Part shown: positions 18,631 to 28,086 of the stretch, piece by piece
Numbering within the stretch: position 1 is the first letter of the stretch
Layout: every line of letters starts with the position of its first letter
Assembly: GCF_000377505.1 (NCBI RefSeq)
Contig: NZ_KB898187.1
Span: 248,001-312,000 of the forward strand
Reading direction: 5' to 3'
DNA length: 64,000 bases
Origin: Paenibacillus massiliensis 2301065 = DSM 16942
GTDB lineage: Bacteria; Bacillota; Bacilli; Paenibacillales; Paenibacillaceae
Notes under the pieces: generated by a model
What the model saw: the letters and a program-made list of their open reading frames with translations, nothing else
Database searches by the model: none
Told to the model about the DNA's origin: nothing
Position numbers and translations under genes: made by a program

Positions 18631-19374
18631 ATGGACCAACTTGTAGAGGAGAACCTCATAACCGTCAGACAGCAAATGGAGCTGGCTTGTCGCACATCTG
18701 GTCGCCAAATTGAGGATGTGACATTGTTATTGGCCACGAAGACAGTTCCACTAGAAAAGCTGCAACAGGCTATACGGGCTGGTGAAACTTTATTTGGTGA
18801 AAATAAGGTTCAGGAGTTAAGGGACAAGTTCCCACTTATGCAGCAACATGAACAACTAGAATGGCATTTTATTGGTCACCTGCAAACGAACAAAGTGAAG
18901 GATGTAGTGAAGTATGTGACGCTCATTCATTCAGTAGATCGTTTGAAGCTGGGCCAGGCTCTGCACCATCAGCTCATGAAGGAAAATAAAAGCATGGATA
19001 TATTAGTGCAAGTCAACACCTCCTATGAGGAAAGTAAATTTGGAGCTGCTCCCGAGACAGCCGTTGAACTGGTAGAACAGTTGTCCCAATTCGACACATT
19101 AAACATAAAAGGCTTGATGACCATTGGCAAATTTAATGCCACTGACGAAGAAACCCGGCGTTGTTTTCGATTGCTTAAAAATATACAAGCACAGATTAAA
19201 GAAAAAAATATGCCGAAGGTGAACATGGATATTCTTTCGATGGGTATGTCTGCTGATTTTAAAGTGGCCATTGAAGAGGGAGCCACGATGATCAGAGTAG
19301 GGACAAGTGTGTTCGGCCAGCGATATTTACCGGACGGCTACTATTGGAATGAGAATATCCAACGGCTGGATTAG
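18631..19374 (+). CDS. YggS/PLPBP-family PLP-binding protein
   Basis: A 247-aa alanine-racemase-fold protein. The PLP lysine is in LLLATKTVP (Lys37), followed by GENKVQEL, WHFIGHLQTNKVK, SKFG and MGMSADF motifs diagnostic of the YggS/YlmE family, which manages PLP homeostasis rather than racemising amino acids. The usual YggS location is next to proC/ylm cell-division genes; here it stands near a MocR regulator and a serine hydroxymethyltransferase gene and shares an upstream motif with them. It may therefore be a specialised paralogue. Confidence 0.88.
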   Translation: MDQLVEENLITVRQQMELACRTSGRQIEDVTLLLATKTVPLEKLQQAIRAGETLFGENKVQELRDKFPLMQQHEQLEWHFIGHLQTNKVKDVVKYVTLIHSVDRLKLGQALHHQLMKENKSMDILVQVNTSYEESKFGAAPETAVELVEQLSQFDTLNIKGLMTIGKFNATDEETRRCFRLLKNIQAQIKEKNMPKVNMDILSMGMSADFKVAIEEGATMIRVGTSVFGQRYLPDGYYWNENIQRLD

Positions 19375-19474
19375 GGAGCAGCCATTACAGCTGCAATTTT
19401 ATAGAGAAAGCTGCGCATGAGAACTCTTCGAAGCGTAATATGGCAGGCATAGCTTGTGTTGTTTTACACTTACA

Positions 19475-19508
19475 TGGCAAGGTACTTACGGAATAAGTAT
19501 CCTTGCCA
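19475..19508 (-). terminator. Hairpin overlapping the end of the mocR-like gene
   Basis: TGGCAAGGTACTTA (19475-19488) pairs with TAAGTATCCTTGCCA (19494-19508). The stem includes the stop codon of the minus-strand gene. No strong U-run follows, so it may be a terminator or an mRNA-stabilising 3' end. Confidence 0.4.
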
Positions 19509-20919
19509 GACGTTTAATTCCTTCCTCAATGGTAGCCTCATCTACTTTAGCAAATCCGAGGACCCACCCTTTTCGGTCACTTGTATAACAGTATTTGCTG
19601 AGTGGATAAATACGAATACCATCCTCCATAGCTAATTGTGTAACTGCTTTTTCATCAAAAGACGGATCTGCCTCTAGAAGCATGTGCAGTCCAGTTTCTA
19701 CTCCACTTAGCTTAAAATGTTCGCTTAATCCCGTTGTGGTTATGGCTTTAGACAAGGCTTCGTGCCTACGTCGGTACACATTTCGTACTCGCCTCATATG
19801 ACGCATAAAGTGGCCTGTCTCGATAAAATGGGCAAGCGTGAGTTGCTCCATAATAGGAAGGTGGCGGTAGGTCAATTCCTGGACCTGAGTCATTCGATGA
19901 ATAGCTTCATGCGGACCGATGACCGCAGATATTCTAATGCCAGGAGCGATCATCTTGGAAAAGCTCATCATGTACAGCGTATTCTGGGGCCGCTGGCTAA
20001 ATAAAGTAGGGAGTGGGTCTCCACGGTACCGAAATTCGCTGTCGTAATCATCTTCTACGATCCAAAATTGAGATTGTGCGGCCAGATGGATCAATTGCTG
20101 ACGACGAGGCTCCGACATAATTACTCCTGCAGCGCATTGGTGAGATGGCGTTACGAACACAAGCTTTGATTGGGGATGAATCTGATCGACACAAAGACCG
20201 TATTCATCGACTGGGGCTGGTTCAATGATCATTTGTCGATAATTCATGGTCATCCATGCAGCAGGAAATCCCGGATCTTCAACCGTAACCGTATCACCTT
20301 TCTGCAAAAGGGCTTGAGAAATTAAATCAATACTATGTTGGGCTCCAGAAGTTAACAAAATTTGATCAACATGTACGTCAATACCTCTCTCAAGAGACAG
20401 GTATCTTTGAATTTGTTTGCGAAGCTGCAAAAAACCTTTTGGATCACCATAAGACCAAATGCTTACATCTGCTTTTGTTGAAGCATGTAAGAAGGATTGC
20501 CGCCAATTCTTTTGAAATGGATCATCTACATAAGGCTCGTGGGGATTGAAATCAATATCTGTTTCTAGCTTTTCTTTATTACCAAACCAGCTGTGCAGAT
20601 GGTCAATAGAAAATGTTAAGGATGGCAATTCGGGTGAAGCAGGTTCATTCAATTCTGTTCCCTTTGAGAAAGGGGCGGTATAGATTGATTCATTTACTCT
20701 AGTGCCACCTCGACGCGAGGTGACTGTGTATCCACGGCTAAATAATTCCTCATACACAATCTGTATGGTGGAACGTGACACACCAATTAGCTGTGCAAGC
20801 TCACGAGAGGGGAGTAGCAATTCGCCAGGAGGCCACTTTCCAGTAGTAATATTATGAATAGCTTGATCCAGGAGTTGCTGCCAAATGGGGCGTTTATCAT
20901 CACGATTTACTTTGAGCAT
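19486..20919 (-). CDS. MocR/GabR-family regulator (GntR HTH + aminotransferase domain)
   Basis: A 477-aa protein. The N-terminal GntR winged helix (about residues 10-75) reads IWQQLLDQAIHNITTGKWPPGELLLPSRELAQLIGVSRSTIQIVYEEL. A fold-type-I aminotransferase domain follows (about 110-477), with the PLP lysine in MSFSKMIAPGIR and the Asp in VEDDYDSEFRYRG. MocR proteins sense PLP or an amino-acid adduct to switch nearby PLP-enzyme genes. It is divergent from glyA, with ATGGAT/ATCCAT repeats and a 33-bp motif in between, and that motif recurs upstream of the YggS-like gene. The three likely form one regulon. Confidence 0.88.
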   Translation of the reverse strand: MLKVNRDDKRPIWQQLLDQAIHNITTGKWPPGELLLPSRELAQLIGVSRSTIQIVYEELFSRGYTVTSRRGGTRVNESIYTAPFSKGTELNEPASPELPSLTFSIDHLHSWFGNKEKLETDIDFNPHEPYVDDPFQKNWRQSFLHASTKADVSIWSYGDPKGFLQLRKQIQRYLSLERGIDVHVDQILLTSGAQHSIDLISQALLQKGDTVTVEDPGFPAAWMTMNYRQMIIEPAPVDEYGLCVDQIHPQSKLVFVTPSHQCAAGVIMSEPRRQQLIHLAAQSQFWIVEDDYDSEFRYRGDPLPTLFSQRPQNTLYMMSFSKMIAPGIRISAVIGPHEAIHRMTQVQELTYRHLPIMEQLTLAHFIETGHFMRHMRRVRNVYRRRHEALSKAITTTGLSEHFKLSGVETGLHMLLEADPSFDEKAVTQLAMEDGIRIYPLSKYCYTSDRKGWVLGFAKVDEATIEEGIKRLARILIP

Positions 20920-21126
20920 TTTGTCACCACCGGTTGCTTCATGGATTTATGGATTGCTTGAAGAGATGAATTATGGATGTTCATTGCCAATCCATTGATT
21001 GATATACTAGCATAGCGATCATTACATCCGCAACGGCATCAAGCTGTAGCAACACAACTGAATCTATATTCAGAGGGGTGTCAAGGGCTGAAGCTTTTCA
21101 AAAAAGGAACGGAGAGGAAGTTACAT
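20920..21126. promoter_or_regulatory. mocR-glyA intergenic control region
   Basis: Contains repeated ATGGAT units (20941-20946, 20950-20955 and about 20973-20978) and the opposed AATCCATT (about 20989-20996), followed by TTGATATACTAGCATAG. Direct plus inverted repeats of this kind are the usual binding layout for MocR dimers. The 20986-21018 part is shared with the YggS-like promoter. Confidence 0.5.
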
Positions 21127-22368
21127 ATGAACCATTTGGAGCAACAGGATGCAATAATAGCTCAGGCGATCCAAAAAGAGCTTGGACGACAACGGAATAA
21201 AATTGAACTTATAGCATCTGAGAATTTCGTGAGCCGAGCCGTTATGGAGGCTACAGGCAGTGTCCTGACTAACAAATATGCTGAGGGTTATCCTGGTAAA
21301 AGGTATTATGGCGGATGTGACTATGTTGATCAGGTGGAGCTGCTTGCCATCCAACGTGCGAAATCGCTCTTTGGTGCAGATCATGCTAATGTGCAGCCAC
21401 ATTCAGGTTCTCAGGCGAACATGGCCGTATATCTCTCTTCAGTTAAGGAAGGAGATACCATCTTAGGTATGAATCTATCTCATGGCGGTCATCTTACACA
21501 TGGAAGTCCAGTGAATTTTTCAGGAGTATTCTATAACTTTGTGCCTTACGGGGTTGATGAACAAACGGGATATATTGATTATGACCAGGTTCGAAAAAGT
21601 GCCTTTCAGCATCGACCACGGATGATCGTCGCAGGTGCAAGTGCCTATCCGCGAATCATCGAATTTGAAAGAATCGCAGAAATCGCGAACGAAGTCGGGG
21701 CTCTGTTTTTTGTAGACATGGCTCACATTGCCGGTATTGTGGCAGCCGGACTGCATCCTAATCCAGTACCACACGCGCAATTCGTCACAACAACAACACA
21801 TAAAACACTGCGTGGCCCTAGAGGAGGAATCATCTTATGTCAGGAACCATGGGCAAAAGCCATTGATAAAGCGATATTCCCCGGGTCACAAGGTGGTCCG
21901 CTGCTGCATGTCATCGCTGGAAAAGCAGTGGCGTTAGGTGAAGCCTCGCAGCCGGATTTCAAAACGTATATGGAGCAAGTCCTAGAGAATGCAAAAGTAT
22001 TGGCTGACACACTAATAGCTGAAGGGCTGACCGTGGTATCAGGTGGAACAGACAACCACATGGTATTGGTTGATTTACGTCCTACTGGATTGACTGGGAA
22101 GGAAGCAGAAACTTTACTTGATGAAATAGGGATCACTGCTAATAAAAATGCAATACCTCATGATACAGCAAGCCCATTAGTAACGAGTGGTATTCGTTTT
22201 GGTACCCCCGCCATGACATCTAGAGGATTTGGAGCCCAGGAGATGAAAGAGGTCGCACAATTAATCAGTCTTGTTTTTAAAAATCCAAAAAGCTTGAAGA
22301 ATAAAGAGAATGTAGCGGGGCGTGTACAGGAAATGACGTCAAAATTCCCTTTATATGAAGGCCTTTAG
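21127..22368 (+). CDS. glyA: Serine hydroxymethyltransferase
   Basis: A 413-aa protein of normal SHMT length. The N-terminus carries [11 protein letters not shown], then [13 protein letters not shown]. The PLP lysine is Lys226 within [14 protein letters not shown], and the C-terminal segment [12 protein letters not shown] is conserved. It interconverts serine and glycine using tetrahydrofolate in the cytosol. AGAGGAAG precedes the ATG. The housekeeping glyA usually sits near upp/rpiB; this copy lies divergent to a MocR regulator, so it may be a second, regulated SHMT. The family call is certain; the physiological role is inferred. Confidence 0.92.
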   Translation: MNHLEQQDAIIAQAIQKELGRQRNKIELIASENFVSRAVMEATGSVLTNKYAEGYPGKRYYGGCDYVDQVELLAIQRAKSLFGADHANVQPHSGSQANMAVYLSSVKEGDTILGMNLSHGGHLTHGSPVNFSGVFYNFVPYGVDEQTGYIDYDQVRKSAFQHRPRMIVAGASAYPRIIEFERIAEIANEVGALFFVDMAHIAGIVAAGLHPNPVPHAQFVTTTTHKTLRGPRGGIILCQEPWAKAIDKAIFPGSQGGPLLHVIAGKAVALGEASQPDFKTYMEQVLENAKVLADTLIAEGLTVVSGGTDNHMVLVDLRPTGLTGKEAETLLDEIGITANKNAIPHDTASPLVTSGIRFGTPAMTSRGFGAQEMKEVAQLISLVFKNPKSLKNKENVAGRVQEMTSKFPLYEGL

Positions 22369-22538
22369 AAGCTTTTTAGAAGCCTTTAGAACCCTTAAAA
22401 TCCCTCAAAAGCCTATAGAAGCTTCACCTTACCTGTAAATCAAGCACTAAACATGCAGAGATAGAACATTGACCTCCCTCGTTTGGAAACGTTTTAATTA
22501 AGATAGCTAAGCAAGAGAACTATGGGGAGGTCGTTACC
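22369..22538 (+). promoter_or_regulatory. Promoter with cre-like site upstream of rhamnosidase
   Basis: TTGACC (22469-22474) and TTTAAT (22493-22498), spaced 18 bp, form a likely promoter. TTGGAAACGTTTTAA (22483-22497) overlaps it and differs from the cre consensus at one fixed position, so CcpA repression is possible. The preceding 22369-22430 is a low-complexity stretch with repeated AGAAGC/TTTAGAA. Confidence 0.45.
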
Positions 22539-25328
22539 ATGCTAAACGTGAATATGCTTCGATGCGAACATTTCAACAACCCAATTGGACTAGGCTGCCT
22601 GCAGCCACGATTAAGCTGGCATATCGAATCGGATAAGATGTATGTCACCCAAAAACGGTTTCAGCTACAGGTGTCTTTAGATAGTGAATTCGATTCGCTG
22701 CTCTGGAACCATTTCACTTATTCGGAGCAATCCGTTCTTGTTCCATATGAAGGGCCCCCATTGGAATCTGGGCAACGATATTATTATCGGGTCAAAGTGT
22801 GGGCCCAAGGGGCGGGGGACGCGGAGCCGGAAGAGTCGGCGTGGAGTGATGCAGCATTTTGGGAAATGGGTTTATTGTATGAGCGGGATTGGAAAGCACA
22901 ATGGATCACTGTCCAGGAGCGAAGCATACATGAGGGCTTTCAGGCGCGGGCACCATTTGCAACAACGAAAAGTTTCTCGGTAGAGGGCAGGGTTAGCAAA
23001 GCCGTCATGTATGCGACTAGCCTCGGGTTGTATGAATTGCAGTTGAATGGGCAAAGAGTGGGCGATGTGTACTTCACCCCGGGATGGACGGACTATAATA
23101 ATCGTGTCCAGGTGCAGACGTACGACGTTACGGATCTCATGGGTCAGCAGCATAACCGAATTACGGCGACGGTGGGTGAGGGCTGGTACAGTGGTTATCT
23201 GGGGTGGCAAAAACGTAAAGATACTTACGGGGATACGAATGCCTTGCTGCTGCAAATGAAAATCAGCTATGAAGATGGTCGTACTGAATGGATCTGCTCA
23301 GATGCCACATGGGAGGAAACGGGCTCTGCGATACTCATGTCGGATATTTATAACGGTGAAATCTATGATGCGAGGCTAGAACTATTGGAAGAGGAAGATT
23401 ATCCCACCAACGAACGGACAATGGAACGGAAAAAGATGAAAGTCTTATCATTTCCTTTGAGTCATCTCGTCGCTCAGGAGAACGAGCCGGTGCGGATTAT
23501 GAATCGTCTCAAGCCCGTTGAGCTCATTCGAACCCCTAAAGGTGAACGGGTACTTGATGTGGGCCAAAATATGGTGGGATGGCTGGAATTTAAAGTTAAG
23601 GCACCAGCCGGTACGGTGTTGAATCTGGTTCACGGCGAGGTGCTGGATCAGGACGGTAACTTCTATCGGGATAACATTCGGGATGCAGCACAGCAGATTA
23701 CCTATATTTGTAATGGAAAAGGCACGGAGACGTATCGCCCGCATTTTACGTTCCAAGGCTTTCAATACGTGAAGCTTGAGGGCTTCCCGGACGAGATCAG
23801 CATTGAAGATTTCACTGGTGTTGTCCTGCATTCCGGCATGGAGGCAATTGGCACGTTCGAGACATCCAGCCCGAAGCTCAATCAGCTGCAGCATAACATC
23901 GTGTGGGGACAAAAAGGGAACTTCCTAGATGTACCAACGGATTGCCCGCAGCGCGACGAAAGGCTGGGCTGGACGGGGGATGCGCAAATTTTTGCGAGAA
24001 CGGCCAGCTTCAACATGAATACAACGTCCTTCTTTCGCAAATGGCTAAGAGATCTGGCTTACAATCAGATGGAAGACGGGGCAGTTCCTTTTGTTGTTCC
24101 AGACGTTCTCAAGGGAACCTTTGCAGATAGCATAAGTAGAACGACAGCAGCTTGGGGCGATGCGGCCGTCATTTGTCCTTGGACGATCTATCAGTGTTAT
24201 GGGGATAAACAGATTTTGGCCCAGCAATACGATAGTATGAGAGCTTGGGTTGATTATATTCGTACACAAGGAAGCGAAGAGTATCTGTGGGACACCGGAT
24301 TACAGCTTGGGGACTGGCTGGCATTGGACAGTGAGGAAGGAAGCTATTTCGGAGCAACGGACGGAACATTGATTGCGACGGCATACTTTGCGTATTCAAC
24401 GCAGATCGTAGCTCAAACGGCGAAGCTGCTCAATCGTTATAGCGACTACAAAAGCTATCAATCGTTACATGCAGGCATTAAAGCTGCTTTTATCACCCGA
24501 TATTTTAATGATGCAGGCCAGCTCACTTCGAATACACAGACTGCGCAGGTTATCGCCTTGTATTTCGATCTGGTGCCTGAACCGTATAAAAAGCAGGTCA
24601 TTCAAGAGCTTGTCAGTCTTATTGAAAAGAAAAATATGCATCTGGATACCGGTTTTGTCGGTACTCCGTATCTTTGCTTGGTTTTATCCGATCATGGCTA
24701 TGCAGATGTAGCCTATACACTATTGTTCCAAAATGATTACCCTTCATGGCTTTATCAAGTTGAACGGGGAGCAACAACGATGTGGGAGCACTGGGACAGC
24801 ATCAAGGAGGACGGATCGTTTTGGAGCACGGCGATGAACTCTTTCAACCACTATTCATATGGTTCAGTCGGCGATTTCATGTACCGGAACATTACGGGAA
24901 TTGACCTGATTGAAGCAGGCTACAAAAAATCACGTATAGCACCCAAACCACCCGTGAACTTAACGTCAGCTAATGGTGAATTGGAAACACCGTATGGAGC
25001 CCTTAAGGTTCATTGGCAAATTGAGAATGAAGAAATGCGGTGTAGGGTTCATATCCCTCACAATACAACAGCTCACATCACGCTACCAGGTGTAGTGGAT
25101 AGAGACGAATTGGAGCGGACCATTGCTAAGCAATATCCTTCGATTGCGAACCCGCCAGTAAGCATTCCGCTGGAGTTGGCGAGTACAATGGGGGCTGATG
25201 GGAACGATAAAATTTTCCAAGAAAGTGGAGAGCACGCATTGTCATTTACGGTAGGTTCCGGCCAATACGAATTCAATTATAAGTACCAACAGCAGGTTCA
25301 GCATCCCAGACGTGCATCCTTAAGCTAA
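22539..25328 (+). CDS. GH78 alpha-L-rhamnosidase
   Basis: A 929-aa protein with no signal peptide, so cytoplasmic. Layout: N-terminal fibronectin-like/rhamnosidase-N domains (1-330, with RLSWHIES, LNGQRVGD, TPGWTDYNNRVQVQTYDVT), a concanavalin-like domain (RVLDVGQNMVGWLEFKVKAPAGT), an (alpha/alpha)6 catalytic barrel (about 430-800) with DCPQRDERLGWTGDAQ (Asp473/Glu474) and TMWEHWDS carrying the second catalytic Glu, and a C-terminal beta domain. It removes terminal L-rhamnose from imported oligosaccharides such as rhamnogalacturonan fragments. The downstream AraC gene is its likely regulator. Confidence 0.92.
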   Translation: MLNVNMLRCEHFNNPIGLGCLQPRLSWHIESDKMYVTQKRFQLQVSLDSEFDSLLWNHFTYSEQSVLVPYEGPPLESGQRYYYRVKVWAQGAGDAEPEESAWSDAAFWEMGLLYERDWKAQWITVQERSIHEGFQARAPFATTKSFSVEGRVSKAVMYATSLGLYELQLNGQRVGDVYFTPGWTDYNNRVQVQTYDVTDLMGQQHNRITATVGEGWYSGYLGWQKRKDTYGDTNALLLQMKISYEDGRTEWICSDATWEETGSAILMSDIYNGEIYDARLELLEEEDYPTNERTMERKKMKVLSFPLSHLVAQENEPVRIMNRLKPVELIRTPKGERVLDVGQNMVGWLEFKVKAPAGTVLNLVHGEVLDQDGNFYRDNIRDAAQQITYICNGKGTETYRPHFTFQGFQYVKLEGFPDEISIEDFTGVVLHSGMEAIGTFETSSPKLNQLQHNIVWGQKGNFLDVPTDCPQRDERLGWTGDAQIFARTASFNMNTTSFFRKWLRDLAYNQMEDGAVPFVVPDVLKGTFADSISRTTAAWGDAAVICPWTIYQCYGDKQILAQQYDSMRAWVDYIRTQGSEEYLWDTGLQLGDWLALDSEEGSYFGATDGTLIATAYFAYSTQIVAQTAKLLNRYSDYKSYQSLHAGIKAAFITRYFNDAGQLTSNTQTAQVIALYFDLVPEPYKKQVIQELVSLIEKKNMHLDTGFVGTPYLCLVLSDHGYADVAYTLLFQNDYPSWLYQVERGATTMWEHWDSIKEDGSFWSTAMNSFNHYSYGSVGDFMYRNITGIDLIEAGYKKSRIAPKPPVNLTSANGELETPYGALKVHWQIENEEMRCRVHIPHNTTAHITLPGVVDRDELERTIAKQYPSIANPPVSIPLELASTMGADGNDKIFQESGEHALSFTVGSGQYEFNYKYQQQVQHPRRASLS

Positions 25329-25379
25329 ATCGCGTAAACTAGAGGAGAGACTAGGCATCATTTAAAAATTACATTCATC

Positions 25380-25409
25380 AACGGGCGGACCGGTGCTGCC
25401 CGTTTTTTC
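25380..25409 (+). terminator. Intrinsic terminator after rhamnosidase gene
   Basis: ACGGGC ... GCCCGT stem followed by TTTTTTC, located between the rhamnosidase gene and the araC-like gene, immediately before the latter's ribosome-binding site. Confidence 0.75.
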
Positions 25410-25433
25410 ATTATCGTCGTAGGAGGGACATCA

Positions 25434-26444
25434 GTGGAGCTTCAAGATCTGGATCAGTTGCTGCGAACCAAAACAGAAATTGAACTGCTGCAACAACAGA
25501 ACAATGAGGTCTTCAATGACCTTTCTGCAAAATCGGAGGATGAACGATATTTCGACATGCAGCGAAACATTTATCGCATGCCAGCATCGTTTTTCTTTGA
25601 TAAACACGATATTTTCATCAACAAGCACAACCGCTTCGCTCCGATGTTGGAGCACATGCACGAATTCATCGAGTTGAACTATGTATATTCCGGGACATGC
25701 AACCAGATCATAGCAGGGAGGGAAGTTCGGCTTGAGGAAGGCCAGATGTGCGTTCTGGATCGGGATGTACCTCATAGCATCGCCCCTCTAGGAGAGAACG
25801 ATATCCTCATCAATATTTTATTGCAAAGGGAAACGATTTCTTCGCTGTTCCTGCAACGGTTGTCGAAGAAAAAAAGCGTAATCGGTGAATTTCTAGCCAA
25901 CTCAGTGCTGCAGCATCAACACCATGATCATTTCATTATTTTCAATTCACAGGGTCACGAGAACCTGCAATACATTTTGCGAAGAATTTTGATAGAATAC
26001 TTTTCAGAGCATGATGATTCGATGGAATTGGTGAAGTCATACTTACAGATTGTGTTTGGAGAATTGGTTCGCGTATTGAAGAGCGAGCACAACATTCGAT
26101 TGAATGAACAGGAAAGCAACATAACGGCCATTCTAAATTACATGGAAGAGCACTACAGGGACCTGAGCTTGCAGCAATTATCGGATCAATTTAACTATAA
26201 CAGTACGTACTTGAGTAATAAGTTGAAAAAAGTAACCGGTCTAACGTACACGCAAATGATCGCGAACATCAGACTGAACGCAGCTTATTCATTAGTCGTA
26301 AATACGCAGCTGTCGTTTGAAGCTATCTTTAAACAAGTTGGATATGAAAGCATGAGCTTTTTTTATAAAAAGTTCAAACAGGCTTACGGAGCCACTCCGC
26401 AGACCATTCGGAACAAAGCGGTGAAAGAAAATAGAAATGAATGA
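25434..26444 (+). CDS. AraC-family regulator with cupin sensor
   Basis: A 336-aa protein starting at GTG (AGGAGGG at 25421-25427). A cupin-type sensor domain (about 60-170) contains EHMHEFIELNYVYSG and the GQMCVLDRDVPHSI metal/sugar pocket. The C-terminal AraC double helix-turn-helix spans about 232-332 (LSLQQLSDQFNYNSTYLSNKLKK; FEAIFKQVGYESMSFFYKKFKQAYGATP). It probably activates the adjacent rhamnosidase gene in response to a rhamnose-containing sugar. A terminator separates the two genes, but translation signals are strong. Confidence 0.88.
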   Translation: MELQDLDQLLRTKTEIELLQQQNNEVFNDLSAKSEDERYFDMQRNIYRMPASFFFDKHDIFINKHNRFAPMLEHMHEFIELNYVYSGTCNQIIAGREVRLEEGQMCVLDRDVPHSIAPLGENDILINILLQRETISSLFLQRLSKKKSVIGEFLANSVLQHQHHDHFIIFNSQGHENLQYILRRILIEYFSEHDDSMELVKSYLQIVFGELVRVLKSEHNIRLNEQESNITAILNYMEEHYRDLSLQQLSDQFNYNSTYLSNKLKKVTGLTYTQMIANIRLNAAYSLVVNTQLSFEAIFKQVGYESMSFFYKKFKQAYGATPQTIRNKAVKENRNE

Positions 26445-26448
26445 TTCC

Positions 26449-26540
26449 AACATGTTCCCATTGAAGTCGCTATTATAGCGGTTTTTTTATTTTATCGGTA
26501 CAAATTCTTGTTCCAACCCAAGGACAAGAATTGTACCGAT
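26449..26540 (+). repeat. Terminator repeat, copy A (with second hairpin)
   Basis: GTCGCTATTATAGCGG plus seven Ts (26469-26488) is an intrinsic terminator after the AraC gene. It is preceded by CATGTTCCCATTGAA and followed by a second long hairpin (arms ATCGGTACAAATTCTTGT at 26494 and ACAAGAATTGTACCGAT ending 26540). The extended sequence recurs after three other genes (46409, 49270, 56723), always in the same orientation relative to the upstream gene; the second hairpin is shared only with the copy at 49270. Confidence 0.7.
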
Positions 26541-26622
26541 TGCTTCCATTACTTGAGCTCTATCGGATAGCACCCATGGCAAGCATACATAAAAGAAAGA
26601 AATGGGGATAGCACTACTAATC

Positions 26623-27093
26623 CTAACTGTTAATTATGCTCTTGATATTTTTAATTGTCGCAAAGTGCATTGCCTCATGATAAATCAGAAAACCCAGTAA
26701 CTGTTCTACCGTTGTATAGGTAAGTCCTGTAGACGACTTGTAATGAGGTTTGATTTCTTCTTTCAATTTGCTTGAAAGTACCGATTCAACCCGTTCTATT
26801 TGTTCAATTAACAAGTCAGTTATTTGAGACATCGTTGGAGAGTCTATATCCCAGTCAGAAGGTTTAGTTCCTGGATCAAACAACTTGCTAAAATTAGTAG
26901 GATATCTAGTTTCTTCCCCAGTAAGTTGGAAAGCGAACTTCTCATGTACAACATACATGTGGCCTAGATTCCATTTTATATTGTTTTTCAATCCTGCTGG
27001 AATAATTTCCGCGGCAGACTCACTTATGCTCCTCACATAATCAACTGCTTGACGGCGAACAAATCCCAATTGATCTACCACAAAATTACTCAA
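26623..27093 (-). CDS. DinB-family protein
   Basis: A 156-aa DinB-like four-helix-bundle protein. Motifs: WNLGHMYVVHEKFAFQL in the first half and LLGFLIYHEAMHFATIKNIKSI at the C-terminus, supplying the histidine metal ligands. It is a second DinB-type protein in the window, only distantly similar to the one at 11387. The function within the family (thiol transferase or hydrolase) is unknown. Confidence 0.82.
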   Translation of the reverse strand: MSNFVVDQLGFVRRQAVDYVRSISESAAEIIPAGLKNNIKWNLGHMYVVHEKFAFQLTGEETRYPTNFSKLFDPGTKPSDWDIDSPTMSQITDLLIEQIERVESVLSSKLKEEIKPHYKSSTGLTYTTVEQLLGFLIYHEAMHFATIKNIKSIINS

Positions 27094-27206
27094 GATTTTG
27101 AACCTCCCATAAAGTCACTTTATTAAAGGATGCACCTTCATAACCTACTCACGAAAGACCTCAGTAACGAGAGGAGTTACGTCAGATTTTTCAAAAACAG
27201 TGCAGG

Positions 27207-27668
27207 TTACAGGTTTAAATCGCTTAGGCTTGGATGTTCAGCGGGACGCGAGCCGAGAGGCCAATGAAATTTCCGTTCCTCTTCCTTGATGGGCATGTCA
27301 TTAATCGAAGCAAATCTACGCTGCATCAAGCCGTCGTCAGCGAATTCCCAATTCTCGTTCCCATACGATCTGAACCAATTACCGCTATCATCATGCCATT
27401 CATATGCGAATCTTACAGCAATACGGTTATCCGTAAATGACCAAAGTTCCTTGATAAGTCGGTAGTCCAGTTCTTTGGCCCATTTTCTAGTTAGTAAAGA
27501 GACAATTTCTTGGCGGCCTGTGATAAATTCGCTCCGATTTCTCCAATAACAATCCTCAGTATATACAAGTGAGACGCGCTGAGGGTCTCGGCTATTCCAG
27601 CTGTCTTCTGCCATACGGGTTTTTTGGATTGCCGTTTCAAGAGTGAATGGGGGAGTTAAATTGTTCAT
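27207..27668 (-). CDS. DUF1348 / SnoaL-like NTF2-fold protein
   Basis: A 153-aa protein with the DUF1348 pattern: [64 protein letters not shown], and the tail [20 protein letters not shown]. This is an NTF2-like alpha+beta barrel often paired with TetR regulators; its reaction is unknown. Its promoter carries a perfect 18-bp palindrome (27704-27721). A second, internally deleted copy lies at 47326-47544 beside a TetR gene, and a third copy of just its start and promoter lies at 29070-29165. Confidence 0.85.
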   Translation of the reverse strand: MNNLTPPFTLETAIQKTRMAEDSWNSRDPQRVSLVYTEDCYWRNRSEFITGRQEIVSLLTRKWAKELDYRLIKELWSFTDNRIAVRFAYEWHDDSGNWFRSYGNENWEFADDGLMQRRFASINDMPIKEEERKFHWPLGSRPAEHPSLSDLNL

Positions 27669-27703
27669 TAAATTTCCTCGCTTTCTGTACCGTTTGTATT
27701 AGT

Positions 27704-27721
27704 ATAAACCGATCGGTTTAT
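27704..27721 (-). promoter_or_regulatory. Perfect TetR-type operator ATAAACCGATCGGTTTAT
   Basis: A perfect 18-bp palindrome 36 bp upstream of the DUF1348 gene. Near-identical copies lie at 29130-29147 (one change) and 47272-47289 (two changes); the last precedes the TetR gene at 47541, the likely binder. Confidence 0.7.
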
Positions 27722-27983
27722 AAGTGCAAGTTAATATTCCAAGTCCAGTACAAAAGGTTATTCCTTCAGAACTTTAAACCATTTCTTTTAAGGATTCTCT
27801 CAAAAGTCGAATCGGTTCATATTCATAATGTACCAAGTAGCTACTATCTTATGCATAGTGGATCTTTTTGTATATCAACGATCATTAGGGATTCGATGCC
27901 TCTTATGCATGAATTGTAGAATTTTAGTTACTCTAATTGGGGCCCTACATACATTTTATGTAAACAGATCATATGTAATAATG

Positions 27984-28029
27984 AAAAGAGCAGAACGCCC
28001 CATATGAAGGAGGGGCGTTCTGCTCTTTT
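27984..28029 (-). terminator. Strong intrinsic terminator
   Basis: AAAAGAGCAGAACGCCCC pairs with GGGGCGTTCTGCTCTTTT around a loop of about 10 nt. A/T runs on both sides allow bidirectional action. It ends transcription from the alpha/beta hydrolase gene. The rest of 27669-28086 holds only the operator and an 18-bp tandem duplication at 28064-28099 that duplicates the gene's last bases. Confidence 0.8.
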
Positions 28030-28086
28030 CACTTTGTGCTGTTTGATAAATTTTGAGTTCAGTTAAACTTAACCCTGCAAATAAAC

